A DNA stretch of 64,000 bases. Source: Anoplopoma fimbria (lineage: Eukaryota > Chordata > Actinopteri > Perciformes > Anoplopomatidae). The notes beneath the pieces are model-generated. The model saw only the letters and a list, made by a program, of their open reading frames with translations. It was not told the origin of the DNA and did not search any database. This document shows positions 1 to 9,609 of this stretch, one piece after another; within the stretch, counting starts at the first letter, position 1; every line of letters starts with the position of its first letter. The stretch covers positions 20,827,851-20,891,850 of the forward strand of contig NC_072458.1 of NCBI RefSeq assembly GCF_027596085.1. Direction: 5' to 3'. Both the position numbers and the translations under genes were made by a program.

Positions 1-1452
1 GCATGAATGAAGTCTGAAATACCAGGAACTTTTCCCCGCTCGCTAACCTTAATCCACTATTAGGGTAGTATTTATTTTCATATGGGAGGGTTACTTCTGA
101 ATTATACCGATCGAAATTCCCTGTATTCTGTTACTCCCCGATCCTGTTTATTGGTTTCTCAGATGGATTAGGTTGCACTGAGGTGTATTGATATTTCCAC
201 TTGGGGGTAGTATCAATACGGCTCAATATGTTATACTGTATATTTCCTAACGTTAGAACTTGGGGAGGGATTTCTGTAAATCAACAAGTGCATTGTGCTC
301 TACCACATACAGGTTTTGCACGTTTCATAATCTGTGACGCAGACTAACAAATAGAACTGTTACGTGAAAGAACAGTGTACGTTTTCCAAAATTTCATCTA
401 TTTGTGGATTTGAATTGTATATGCTAAACGTTGGTAGCTTGAAGTTTGAATTCATATTAGTGACGGTGGACAAGACATCCACAGGAACCTCTCAAAGCAG
501 TACTGCAGCACGAACTACCTCCAGACTGTGTTTTCAGTATATTTTATTGTGTGTTTGTCTTAGAAGGATCTTGGAAACTAATTGTGTTATACAGATCACA
601 TAATTAATGCATATATTACAATATTTCGTGACATCTAGCTCTTGTTCCTACAGCGTTTTTTTTGCACTTTTCGTAAGCCACTTTGGACCTAGGTATCTGC
701 CAAATGAAAGAAATGTAACTTTCACATGAATATTTTAAGAAAAAGACGATTGCAGAAATAAGATTCATGTCTTGTAGTGGACATTTTTTGAACCTCCAGG
801 GATCTCCTTCAAATTAGAACTCCAAGTCGGACATGCATAAAACATGCACATGTGAAAAGGAGCTCCATACATATGATCCCAAAGGAGCCAGGGTATATGT
901 GTCTCATGTACAGTATGTTCTCCCGCCTTCAGTTATCAAAACTATATATAGTCATAGTCTCTGCATGTGTTCTGCATGTGGTCGTCCTGTATTTTTTTTC
1001 TTCTTCTCCCAGTCCTCCACATTTGTTCAACATGTTTTTCCCTGAAGCCCAGCGTGATTTCCTCGTCACAGTCACACTGCGTTTGTCACAGTCTGCTGTA
1101 AAATATAATGATGTTTAGAGGCAGAATGTTTGCTTTTTTCTCCTTTTTTTTTTAATTATGTTAAAAAAAATTAAACAATAAGCCAACCTTTATATTTAGA
1201 ATTGAGTGATCCTGAATACTGTAGAACGTCTCGCTGGTGTATCTGAGAGACGTTTCGTCTCAGATATGGAGTCTTTTGGGTGTGACCTGTCTGCCACTGT
1301 ATGTGTTTGAGTCTTTGCTCATGCTGTTAGAGGGGAAATAATTAGGGCTGTGAGAGTGAGAGTGTGAGTGTGAGGTGGGGCGCTTTAGAAAATAGAAACT
1401 TGAAAGCTCTGTTGTAATCAACTCTCCACCCTTGTCCTGATATCGGAGGCCC
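1..1452. other. Unassigned non-coding stretch
   Basis: No convincing exon, RNA gene or repeat was recognised. The sequence is moderately AT-rich with short homopolymers. A small inverted pair, TATTGATA at 186-193 and TATCAATA at 211-218, is the only local symmetry I noticed. The short open frames here lack splice-site support and have ordinary non-coding composition. Confidence 0.5.
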
Positions 1453-1473
1453 AACACACACACACACACACAC
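1453..1473. repeat. (AC)n microsatellite
   Basis: A pure dinucleotide run of about 10 units, directly visible. Dinucleotide runs translate as VCVC or HTHT on either strand, so the short open frames crossing it are artefacts. Confidence 0.97.
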
Positions 1474-1680
1474 GTGTAGGGTTGAAAAAAAACTCACACC
1501 TCGTCTCCTTTCTCTCACCCGCCGCTCCCTAAATCCCCCAAACTGTCATCTTGCACACAAACACGAGCTCGATGCAGAAAGCAGACAGCTTAGTGACGGT
1601 GTTTGGTTTCGTTATCGGCATCACCTCTGTCGCGGAATGACGGGTCAAAGGTGTTGAATTTTTAAGAGAGCTCAGAAATG

Positions 1681-1681
<1 letters not shown>

Positions 1682-1726
<45 letters not shown>

Positions 1727-1735
1727 CACACACAC
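1682..1735. repeat. Compound (AC)n-(TA)-(AC)n microsatellite
   Basis: A pure AC run to 1720, then TATATA, then a second short AC run. The TA interruption makes it a compound repeat. Confidence 0.97.
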
Positions 1736-1863
1736 TTGATCTTTGGCGCCTCCTGCGATTGACGCCGGAGCGGTGACGGTAAAACAGCGAGGCATTAGAG
1801 ACGAATGAGCAGGGAGAGAGAGTAATCACGGCGCTGTCAGTGCTCGGTGGCAGGGCGGGCGAG

Positions 1864-2100
1864 CTGATTGCCATACAAGCAATTTACTTGTTTGACTGAG
1901 TGACACAAAATGGCTGCCGGGATGTTATTGAATCCGGGGCCCCGTCTAGAGGCCAGATAGTGTGCGGATGCAATAAGCATAATAATGCAGTTGGATCGAA
2001 ACCATCTAATCATATTCTTTATTACAAATGAGTTTTCATAATATTTACAACTCTCTTGCTGCCGTCCAGAGGGACACAACCGGGATCCAATCACGTCAGT
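1864..2100. promoter_or_regulatory. Candidate conserved non-coding block
   Basis: Unique, non-repetitive sequence of mixed composition that contains several AT-rich homeodomain-like cores (CTAATCAT, ATAATG) and a TTTATTACAAATGAG segment. It lies next to a second block of the same character. This is an inference from composition only; no alignment was possible. It could equally be ordinary unique DNA. Confidence 0.22.
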
Positions 2101-2124
2101 GTCTGTCACTGGGGGACACACTCT

Positions 2125-2144
2125 GGGGGAGGGGGGGGGGGGGG
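2125..2144. repeat. G-rich homopolymer (G5-A-G14)
   Basis: A run of 14 G residues preceded by GGGGGA. Such runs are length-variable and can be assembly-sensitive. Confidence 0.95.
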
Positions 2145-2159
2145 TCCCTGGACTGCAAC

Positions 2160-2440
2160 ATGCCTGTTCTTTGTTTGTGATTTATTTAATTAAAGCCAGT
2201 TTAACAGTGGCACCACTGCGGCTCTGATTCTCTTTGATCTGCATCCCATGTATTATGTAGAGCCTGTTTGGTGTGTAAACGATGTTTAAGAAAGCTAATA
2301 ATTGCTCTGTCTGTCTCATATTTCATCAATTATTCATGGGAAATTTGAGATTTCCAACACGGGGGGCTTCTTGCTTTCGCTCTCTTTTGATTTATTAACC
2401 ACCTAGATGGGCCTAATTAGGGAACTTTCTGGAATAGTTG
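2160..2440. promoter_or_regulatory. Candidate conserved non-coding block
   Basis: Unique sequence with several homeodomain-type cores: TTTAATTAAAG near 2186, GCTAATAATTG near 2295, CATCAATTATTCATGG near 2324 and CCTAATTAGG near 2413. Clustered TAAT cores in otherwise mixed-composition DNA resemble vertebrate developmental enhancers. This is inference; conservation was not tested. Confidence 0.27.
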
Positions 2441-2744
2441 CAAGACGGAAACACAGTTCCGACTTCTCCTCTCTGGCTTTTGTTGCCGATATCATACAGT
2501 TGTTGATGTGTCGAGACGGGGGGACGTAAACAGCAAATATACATGTATGATAACGTCCAATTAGTTCCAATTAGCGCATACTGTCACATATTTGTCTTAA
2601 CTTGCAGGCTTTGATTTGATGGAAGCTGTGTGATACTCAGGCGGAGCGGCGAGGTCTGAATCGTGTTGGAGAATTGAGATTGCCCGTAGAGCACTGCTGG
2701 ATTCATCAGCAGGCATCTGGTCATTAATGAAAGCACTGGAGGGG

Positions 2745-2750
<6 letters not shown>

Positions 2751-2789
<39 letters not shown>
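2751..2789. repeat. (GA)n microsatellite
   Basis: A pure GA run of about 19 units. Its minus-strand translation gives the SLSLSL stretch of a spurious open frame. Confidence 0.97.
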
Positions 2790-2792
<3 letters not shown>

Positions 2793-4090
2793 GGTTTATT
2801 TGACAAACAGAAATGAAAGTTGATTCACATTTATTTTTTCAAGATGTGTCATTTTGGATTATTCCTTATAAACTTGCCTTTGAAGATTAAATGAAATAAT
2901 TATTTGCTGAGTAATGTATATATATGCTGTATGTGTATATCACTGAGGATGTTTTGTTTGTGTACTTAAAAACTAAATTGTAATTACCAAAAAGAAGATA
3001 TTTCAGTTTTCCTACCATGATGCATATCAGCCCTCGAGTGCAATTTACTGTAACTTGATTGTTCTTATATCTGTGAAGGTGGGGACTAATACGAGCCAAT
3101 AATATTACTGCAGATCTGATGCTGTAAGTTTTGACCGTTGTGATATTTGCCATCAACATAAAAGGCTCCGTGTCAGAGACGCAGCTAACGTTAGCTTCCC
3201 TCCCTCTTCCCAATCAGGGTTGCATCAACTTTAAAGGGTCCTGGATTCAGCGCTGGAGGTGGAGATCGGTAAGAAATTGGGGTCAAATTAAAATACTTCA
3301 ATCCCGACAAAAGACCAAAGCAGGAGTCAATTTCCTATTTAATTTCCAACACAGTGTTTCAAAACTGAATAATAAGAATTGAACTTCACATATAAGGAAA
3401 CATATCAAGTCTAGCCTTTCATCAGTCCATGTGGCGATAGTGTTTAGTTATTATATCCTAAATTCTTCACGTTGCAGAAGCAATAGATCCATTTCATATA
3501 TCTATTGCACTGCTCAGGCTCGTTCACATGAATAGAAAACATTCACATGAACAAAAAGGGCATTTTTGGACCTTTTAGGACATCTGTCGGCTAGTGTAAC
3601 CACAAGTTTTCGAAGTTGGCCACTTGTCCTCGGCTCAACAAGCGAGATTGAGAAAGAGAAAGCAGCGTTAGTGAGAACAAAGTAGTCAATCAGAGAAATA
3701 AAACCTTATTTTCTGATGGATTCGCTGCAGTTATGCTCTAAAGCACAAACAACCCAACACCTCAGCACAACCCCGCAGCAAGGTGCCGGATTTTGAATAA
3801 ATTCTGCCAAAGACCTCTCTGCTCATGTGTCTTTTTTTGGTGAACGGACACAAAGCAACAACATTTTATCATCAGATCTGTTCATATTTTTCCCAAGACA
3901 AAAAAATGAGCCTTCAAATTTCAGTTTGACTTTAATTCGAAGCGTATAAATAAATCTCAAGTGTTCGCAGCAGCAACTGCTAACACACTCTGCCCTGAGT
4001 AGCAAACGATGATAAATTGAGCCTTGACCTTGTCCTCTCTGCAAGCCTCTTGACTGTAATGAGAGATGCTGCACTACACAAATGCCAGTA

Positions 4091-4093
<3 letters not shown>
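2790..4093. other. Unassigned stretch, contains one exon candidate
   Basis: No recognised repeat family. The only structured item is the splice-flanked 51-bp segment at 3218-3268, described separately. The rest is AT-rich unique DNA with short A and T runs. Confidence 0.5.
3218..3268 (+). other. Candidate 51-bp exon (weak)
   Basis: The segment follows a strong acceptor-like tract (TTCCCTCCCTCTTCCCAATCAG) shown here only by position 3196-3217, and is followed by a donor-like G|GTAAGAAAT at 3269. It is a multiple of three and two frames are open (GCINFKGSWIQRWRWRS in one). No gene was recognised and the flanking GCTAACGTTAGC looks repeat-like. A chance acceptor-donor pair is quite possible. 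Confidence 0.15.

Positions 4094-4136
<43 letters not shown>
4094..4136. repeat. (AC)n microsatellite
   Basis: A pure AC run of about 21 units, followed by a short imperfect TGTACACACATGTATG tail. Confidence 0.97.
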
Positions 4137-4138
<2 letters not shown>

Positions 4139-5064
4139 TATGTACACACATGTATGTGCGCACACAGCGTCAAACTCAAAGCTTTAATTATTCACAACAA
4201 AATACCCAAAATAGCATCAAAGATTGATTTGCTATTTTTACTCCAAAGCCGGCTGATCTTTCCAAGCCGTTTCCCACAATGCACCGAAATCTGTCATCAG
4301 CAGCGATCATTAGGGCCGCTTCGGAGAGGCTTTCCGACAAAAAAAAAGAAGAGAGATGGCTGTTAGCAGATGTAAACACACTACACACAGAGGGATCCAA
4401 CCAAAGAATGTCAGATTGTGTTGACAGGGCTTTTGTTCGCGTCTTTGTCCCGGTAACGCGGTGGAAAGAGAGCTTCGGCGTGGGTGCCAGTTCACGTTGC
4501 CGCCGCTGTAACTTGTAGGCCTTTGTCTTCTGACAGCTCGCGGAGACGAAGAGGATCGCTCTCTGATTATATTGACTAACCCGAGGCATCATTAAAAGCA
4601 GCGTCTTTGTGTTGTAAATAAACACCTGGGAGAGATGAGACGGAGAGAAAGGGAGACAGGGAGACAAGGAGGATGAAGACGGTTGACAGCCATGCAGGGA
4701 TGGAAAAAACATATCTGCAGGGTTTTTGTTTTATAGCTAAAGCATCCAGTTGTTGTTTTTTTTGCTATTTACAGTTAGAAACAAACTGCATCTCCTGGGC
4801 CGGAAGCACGTTAGTAAAAACTCTCTCACGCTAGTGCAGTATGTGGTGCAGTCCGAGCTGGTCTCAGTGATTACATGATGAATTAAGCCAACCACGATGG
4901 ACCATAATGATCACATCCCCACCACCACAACCACAATCTTTCTCACTGATAATGAACCGTTCATTTGAGCTAATTTGCTGTGGGAATCTGGTAATCCTCC
5001 CCTTGAGTTGAGTCAGAAAAAGAGCCATCGTAATCTTCTTATTGAGTTCACTGTGTTTGTCTGG

Positions 5065-5065
<1 letters not shown>
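4137..5065. other. Unassigned unique stretch
   Basis: Nothing recognised. The longest open frame (minus, 4188-4712) has no homology that I can name, and a plus-strand open frame overlaps it, as expected of stop-poor non-coding DNA. An A run lies at 4339-4347. Confidence 0.5.
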
Positions 5066-5123
<58 letters not shown>

Positions 5124-5139
5124 TGTGTGTGTGTGTGTG
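5066..5139. repeat. (TG)n microsatellite with one A interruption
   Basis: About 37 units of TG with a single TATG interruption near 5116, which suggests one point mutation inside an older pure tract. Confidence 0.97.
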
Positions 5140-5540
5140 AATAAATGAAAGTCAGCACATTTCCCTCTCCCCTGAGAAGTGAGGCTACAGCCGAGGGTGT
5201 CAAAGTGTGACTGATTCTATCTAAAGAGGAGGTGAGCATTTTGATTTGCGGTATTTTTTTTACGCTTATTGGTTTTATTTAACGCTAAGTGAGCTGCAAA
5301 CTCACTCTCACAGTCAATGGCCTCTGTAGTTCTGCCTGTAGACCACCGTTTGTTGCAGAGCTGTGGCTGAATGGTGGCTGCTCAGGATCTCATGGCATCG
5401 AGGGGCCTCCAAATCCTGTGTTTTGGTTTTATTTATCTTAGCAATGCTAGCGTCGTGGCTTTATGGGTAACCTCGTTAATCTGTCAGTCCTACACTCTGG
5501 TCCAAACTGAAAACTTTTATACAGACAGTCATAGACAACG
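5140..5540. other. Unassigned stretch
   Basis: No recognised feature. The plus open frame at 5371-5598 has no family I recognise and runs into the decayed retroposon-like unit that follows. Confidence 0.4.
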
Positions 5541-5613
5541 TTTTCTAATTCATGCAGGATCATTTATTGTCACTATGCAATATAACAAAATGCAATGAAG
5601 AAAAACATAAATA

Positions 5614-5837
5614 CAGTACCAGTCAAAAGTTTGGACACATGTTTTCATTCAATGTTTTTTCTTTATTTTTATTTTCTACATTGTAAATTAATATTGAAGA
5701 CATCCAAACTATGAAGGAACACATATGGAATTATGTGGTAAACAAACAAATGCTCAACAAACCAGAATATGTTTTATATTTTACATTCTTCAAAGTAGTT
5801 GAATGAGAAGGTGTGTCCAAACCTTTGACTGGTACTG
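5614..5837. mobile_element. Tc1/mariner-like MITE, complete
   Basis: The left end begins CAGTACCAGTCAAAAGTTTG and the right end, reversed, begins CAGTACCAGTCAAAGGTTTG, so the terminal inverted repeats match at 25 of 26 positions. The element is flanked by TA on both sides (5612-5613 and 5838-5839), the target duplication of the Tc1/mariner superfamily. At 224 bp with no transposase frame it is non-autonomous. I recall this terminal sequence as a widespread fish Tc1-type repeat. Confidence 0.88.
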
Positions 5838-6026
5838 TATAAACATAAATAAACAATCACTGTAATACATTTTTTCAATTTGAAGCCGGAGGAATATAAA
5901 CAGCAGCAGCAAAACAATTATCTGGGTAAATAACATGGCCAGCATCTTATCATAAAAAATGTAAGATTGGGTAAACAGTGTCTACCAACTTTGACTATGT
6001 TTGAGCACGAAGCATCTTTGATGTAA

Positions 6027-6305
6027 TCAGAGTCTGCCTCCACCGGAGTCCTGCGGTCCAACCATCAGGTTCAGTCTGATCCTGGATGCCTCGATGGAGT
6101 CATGTCTCCGTTAAGATGTGGGCACAGCAGTCGACGACCTCCCGTAGCTGGGTTAGGCTGACCTTCTTGGCGGCTTTAGGTCCAGCTGGTCTTGCTTAGT
6201 AATTATAGGCTGCGGCCGCTGCTCGTCTAAAAACATTGCTGCAATTTATCCAATCCTGGCGTTTCCTTCTCCGATGTTGATAAATGTGTCTCTGTCATTG
6301 GCCAT
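6027..6305 (-). pseudogene. Decayed open frame with three in-frame stops
   Basis: From a minus-strand ATG at 6305-6303, one frame reads MANDRDTFINIGEGNARIG, stop, then IAAMFLDEQRPQP and onwards, with stops at codons 20, 51 and 65 and a terminal stop at codon 93. Composition is protein-like (mixed charged and hydrophobic, few low-complexity runs). At least the first stop (TAA in a Q-like position) could derive from CAA. No family was recognised. It may be the 3' coding end of a retrotransposon or a processed pseudogene. No function should be assigned. Confidence 0.4.
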
Positions 6306-6359
6306 AAACGCTCCAGAAAAGATAAACAAAGATGTAGCAAAGTTCATGGGAGCTACTGA

Positions 6360-6600
6360 TTGCTGCATCGTTGCCATAGAGATCCCTTAACTTTTCATGG
6401 TAATCCTGTGACTTGCCCTCTAGAGCCACCATGAGGTTGATTTGTGTGGTTTTGAGTGAAACAACAACAACAACTTTTAGATTAATTGCAATGGTGTTTA
6501 GTATAGAAATGCATGTTCCCATTAGGATGAATTGTAATAATTATGGATACCCTGCCATTATTGGTCCAAAAAGTTTGTCCAATACTTTGATTTACCCTTA
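6360..6600 (+). repeat. Dispersed repeat family A, copy 1
   Basis: Contains GGATGAATTGTAATAA at about 6525 and CTAGAGCCACCATGAGG at about 6420, segments I recall from an abundant teleost interspersed repeat. A second diverged copy lies at 29640-29850, sharing ATTGCxATG...CATGTTCC/ATCxTCCTCAxGATGAAT. The AACAACAACAAC run at 6460 is internal. Confidence 0.5.
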
Positions 6601-7552
6601 AAACAGCCGTACAGAGCCGCTAGTATGGCTGCAGAAGTTTAGTCCTGTTGTACTCAAAAGGGTAAAACAATTATACTTGGGACTGTAACCCTAATTATGC
6701 ACAATTAAGCTCATATTAAAATGTCAATCCAATTATTAACTTTAAATATATATACTGCGATTGCATAAGTACAATCCTCCTGGTTTGAGGTCACCCTGTT
6801 CAAAATGTCAGCAGCAGCTGTATGACCTGCAAAGAAATGAGTAGGTGACTGAGAAAAAGAGCAAAACTAGAGTTTAAAATAAAAAACCTATTTGCACATC
6901 AGTGCCTCAGGCATGCATTTATGCTGCATTACACTGATTCTATTGCAGTTTGCTGACAAACGGTAGAGCTAAGATTATATTTATAACAGCAAGTGATGAG
7001 TTGAGACAATGTAGCTCACATTAGATATGAATAGATTGAGTTCATAATACTGCTTTTGGGTGTGCGTAACACTGTCGTAGGGGACATACACACACAGTGT
7101 GTGTTTGCAAGCTGGAAAAAACAGACTTCCATGTAGTTCATTCCTTTTGTTGTTATGTTTTTTATCAGATTAAATCTTCAAACTGCATTGTAAAGAACCT
7201 TATGAAATCATTTGGAGGTTCAAAATATTATTTTTGTCATTTCGAAAGGATCATTACAGTGAATATCCCATTTCCATTCCAAAATATTTGCAGTAGCGAC
7301 CCCATTCTGCTGCAGTGGCCTCATTGTTATGTGAGCATTTCAATAACAGAATGCACTCTCTCTAACTGCTTATGAAATAACAGAATATTTTAGTACTTAT
7401 TGTGGCTGTTTTGTTGCATAGAGCAATATGCTGGGACAGGAAAGTCATTGTGTCCTGATACACAAATTCAACTAAAAATATATATCATGATGTGAAATTG
7501 TGTTTTTTGGAACTTTAATATTCAGATGTGAAATGTTGTTGCCTCTATCATA
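6601..7552. other. Unassigned AT-rich stretch
   Basis: No recognised repeat or exon. A short palindromic ACACACACAGTGTGTGT lies at about 7087-7105. The rest is AT-rich with no splice-supported open frame. Confidence 0.45.
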
Positions 7553-7764
7553 CCCCTTTTATGCATTGCATTACAATGCATCTTGTACCCAGATTGCATC
7601 TTTGGTTTAACCTGATTACATTTACTCCTGGTATCAATATGCATCTCCAGTGTCCACTTTGAGGTCTGATGGAGATCTGATTTCTCTGTCTGGGTTTGCA
7701 TTGCAGTCCGGACTGGTTCGAGCCGATTTTCAGCATTTGCTAAGCCACTGTTTCATGAATGGCT
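7553..7764. other. Left part of sequence interrupted by a SINE
   Basis: Together with 8138-8300 this forms the pre-insertion sequence around the SINE. It has a faintly repeat-like character (ATTGCATTACAATGCAT, a local palindrome near 7565), but I could not place it in a family. Confidence 0.3.
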
Positions 7765-7776
7765 TGGCTGTGATAT

Positions 7777-8125
7777 CCATCCATCCATCCATTTTCCGTA
7801 ACCTGCTTATCCAGTTAAGGGTCGCAGGGGTGCTGGAGCCGATCTCAGCTGTCAGTGGGTGAAGGCAGGGTACACCCTGGACAGGTCGGCAGCCTATCAC
7901 AGGGCTGACATATAGAGACAGACAACCACTCACACTCACATCCACACCTACGGGCAATTTAGAGTCTTCAATTAACCTAACCTCCATGTCTTTGGACTGT
8001 GGGAGGAAGCCGGAGAACCCGGAGAGAACCCACGCTGACACGGGGAGAACATGCAAACTCCACACAGAAGGTTGTCCCCTCTTGCTGTGAGGCGACAGTG
8101 CTAACCACTACACCACCGTGCAGCC
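7777..8125 (-). mobile_element. tRNA-derived SINE-like retroposon with perfect TSD
   Basis: The minus strand starts GGCTGCACGGTGGTGTAG and continues with GTGGTTAGCAC, a tRNA A-box-like head (8100-8112). It runs through a body of the kind shared with fish LINE 3' ends and finishes in an ATGG repeat tail (7778-7790). The 12-bp duplication TGGCTGTGATAT flanks it exactly at 7765-7776 and 8126-8137, proving retroposition. The head is followed directly by the body, without the GGTTCGA-type B box I expect for this family, so this copy appears to have an internal deletion. Confidence 0.85.
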
Positions 8126-8137
8126 TGGCTGTGATAT

Positions 8138-8394
8138 TATTTGCCAAATTTTGCCTTCCTACTTTTTTTGTTTCAGACCAAATTGAAAGCAGACACTCCG
8201 TTTTGTCTTGACTCCAACCATGAGTCTCTTGAAGATTCATTGTGACAAGCTTTTCTAGTTGCTTTCTTGCGAGTAGGGCACGCTTATGTATTTCCACACA
8301 TGCAGTTTGTGGCTGCCGCTACCATAGACGTATACCGCGTCCCTACGTCACTCCTACACATTCTAAATATGGTTACTTCAGATCATTGGTTGGG
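8138..8394. other. Right flank of the SINE insertion, unassigned
   Basis: Continues the sequence split by the SINE to about 8300. No exon or known family was identified. Confidence 0.3.
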
Positions 8395-8530
8395 AAAAAA
8401 ACAACATGGCAACGGCTGTAATCCAAGATGGCGATGAAGAAATTGCCAAACTCGAATCTTCAAAACGTCAGTCCACAAACCAATGGGTGACGTCACGATA
8501 ACTATGCCAAATTCGTATATACAGTCTATA
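8395..8530 (-). repeat. Dispersed repeat family C, terminal part
   Basis: Contains CACAAACCAATGGGTGACG and ends in ATATACAGTCTATA, motifs I recall from one end of a very common teleost repeat. The other end of what I believe is the same family is at 13340-13600. The identification rests on memory, not on alignment. Confidence 0.5.
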
Positions 8531-8539
8531 GGTGCTAGA

Positions 8540-8860
8540 TGAAAATATAGAAGGGTTCTTGGTAGAACCCCCTTGGTGGGTTCGAGAATGAAACTCCTTG
8601 AATATAAAAGGGTTCTTCTTAAAACTCCTTGGGTTGGTTCTTTTTAGCTCCCTTAGAAGATGAAAACATTCTGGATAGGAAGGCGATGCGTTGAACCATT
8701 GCACTGTACAAGTGTTCTCTATAGAACCTCTCGTCTAGGTTCTGGGTGGAACCTTTCATAAATGGTTCTATGTAAGACCGCTTGGAGTACAACCACTGTT
8801 TGGTTTTGGGGTAGAACCCTCCAAAAGGGTTCCAGATGGAACCTTTATAAAAAATCATGA
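8540..8860. repeat. Degenerate GGTTCT/AGAACC palindromic repeat block
   Basis: At least ten copies of GGTTCT or AGAACC occur in both orientations (for example TAGAACCCCC at 8560, GGGTTCTTC at 8608, ATAGAACCTC at 8720, GGTTCTGGGTGGAACC at 8739, GGTAGAACCC at 8810, GGGTTCCAGATGGAACC at 8827). Such blocks occur dispersed in fish genomes; I recall the motif but not a formal name. Confidence 0.55.
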
Positions 8861-9591
8861 GTGGGAACCGGATGATGGGTGCTATGCTTTCGTGTTTTAT
8901 TCGCAGCTTTATAATCAGGAATGAAATGTACATAAATGCGTAATGAGGCCTCAATTTCACAGTGTCAATAGCAATCAGTCCATGCTGCACCTGACCTCCA
9001 TCATGATGACAATTACAGTTTTTGTACATTAAAATTTCTGCAAATGCTGATGAGCAATGGAGATACTGGAGAAGATAATGATCATGATGGATGGCACTTG
9101 GGGTAAATAATGATGATGACGACGGCGGCGGTGTGGCTGACAGTGTGGGCGACATTGACGATGATGAGCGGGAAGTGGATGAAATCGATAAAACAACCCC
9201 GACAACGGCTGCAGGTGATATCTTGAGTTTTCAGCTGGCGGCGGCACTTCCACAGCTCTCTCCTCCTTAACATCACACTCTCATCTCCCAATCTGCAGAC
9301 GAGGGGAATTGTCCCATCACTTCTGCTGAGTGGGCAGCCGTTTCAAAGTATCAATTGGACACGTGTCATAGGAAAGTTTTTGCTGCCAAAGCAGCACCTT
9401 TCAGAACATATGAGTCCTCCCGAATGAATGAACCGTCCCCTCCGTCTTCCCTTTCCCTTTTTCGCACGCCTCGTTCCGTTCGCTCCCTCGCGCCGCAGAG
9501 GAAGGAGGAGTGCTACTGCGAAACAGTTTGAGTGATGAGAGAGATAAGTGGCAGAGATGCTTTGGAAGAGGGGACTCGGCGCCAGCAGAAC
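8861..9591. other. Unassigned unique stretch, ATG/ATC-rich
   Basis: Nothing identified. From 9000 to 9180 ATGATG and GACGACGG trinucleotides are frequent, which produces a histidine-rich minus-strand frame that I regard as spurious. Confidence 0.4.
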
Positions 9592-9609
9592 TGTGTGTGT
9601 GTGTGTGTG
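9592..9609. repeat. (TG)n microsatellite, short
   Basis: Nine TG units followed by imperfect GCGAGTGCGTGT. Confidence 0.95.

Larger units (their letters stand above)
5555..6330 (-). mobile_element. Decayed retroposon-like unit, minus strand, split by a MITE
   Basis: Read on the minus strand this region has a broken open frame (6027-6305), then an AT-rich 3'-UTR-like segment, then an AATAAA signal at 5563-5568. A Tc1/mariner-like MITE (5614-5837) sits inside the UTR-like part. The order suggests a retrotransposed or repeat-derived transcript end. I could not name the family, and neither poly(A) tail nor target duplication was found. A decayed host gene end or an unrelated coincidence remains possible. 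Confidence 0.35.

Noticed and set aside
6295..6522. 75-codon minus open frame near the relic
   Set aside because: It is the antisense of dispersed repeat family A and in a different frame from the relic.
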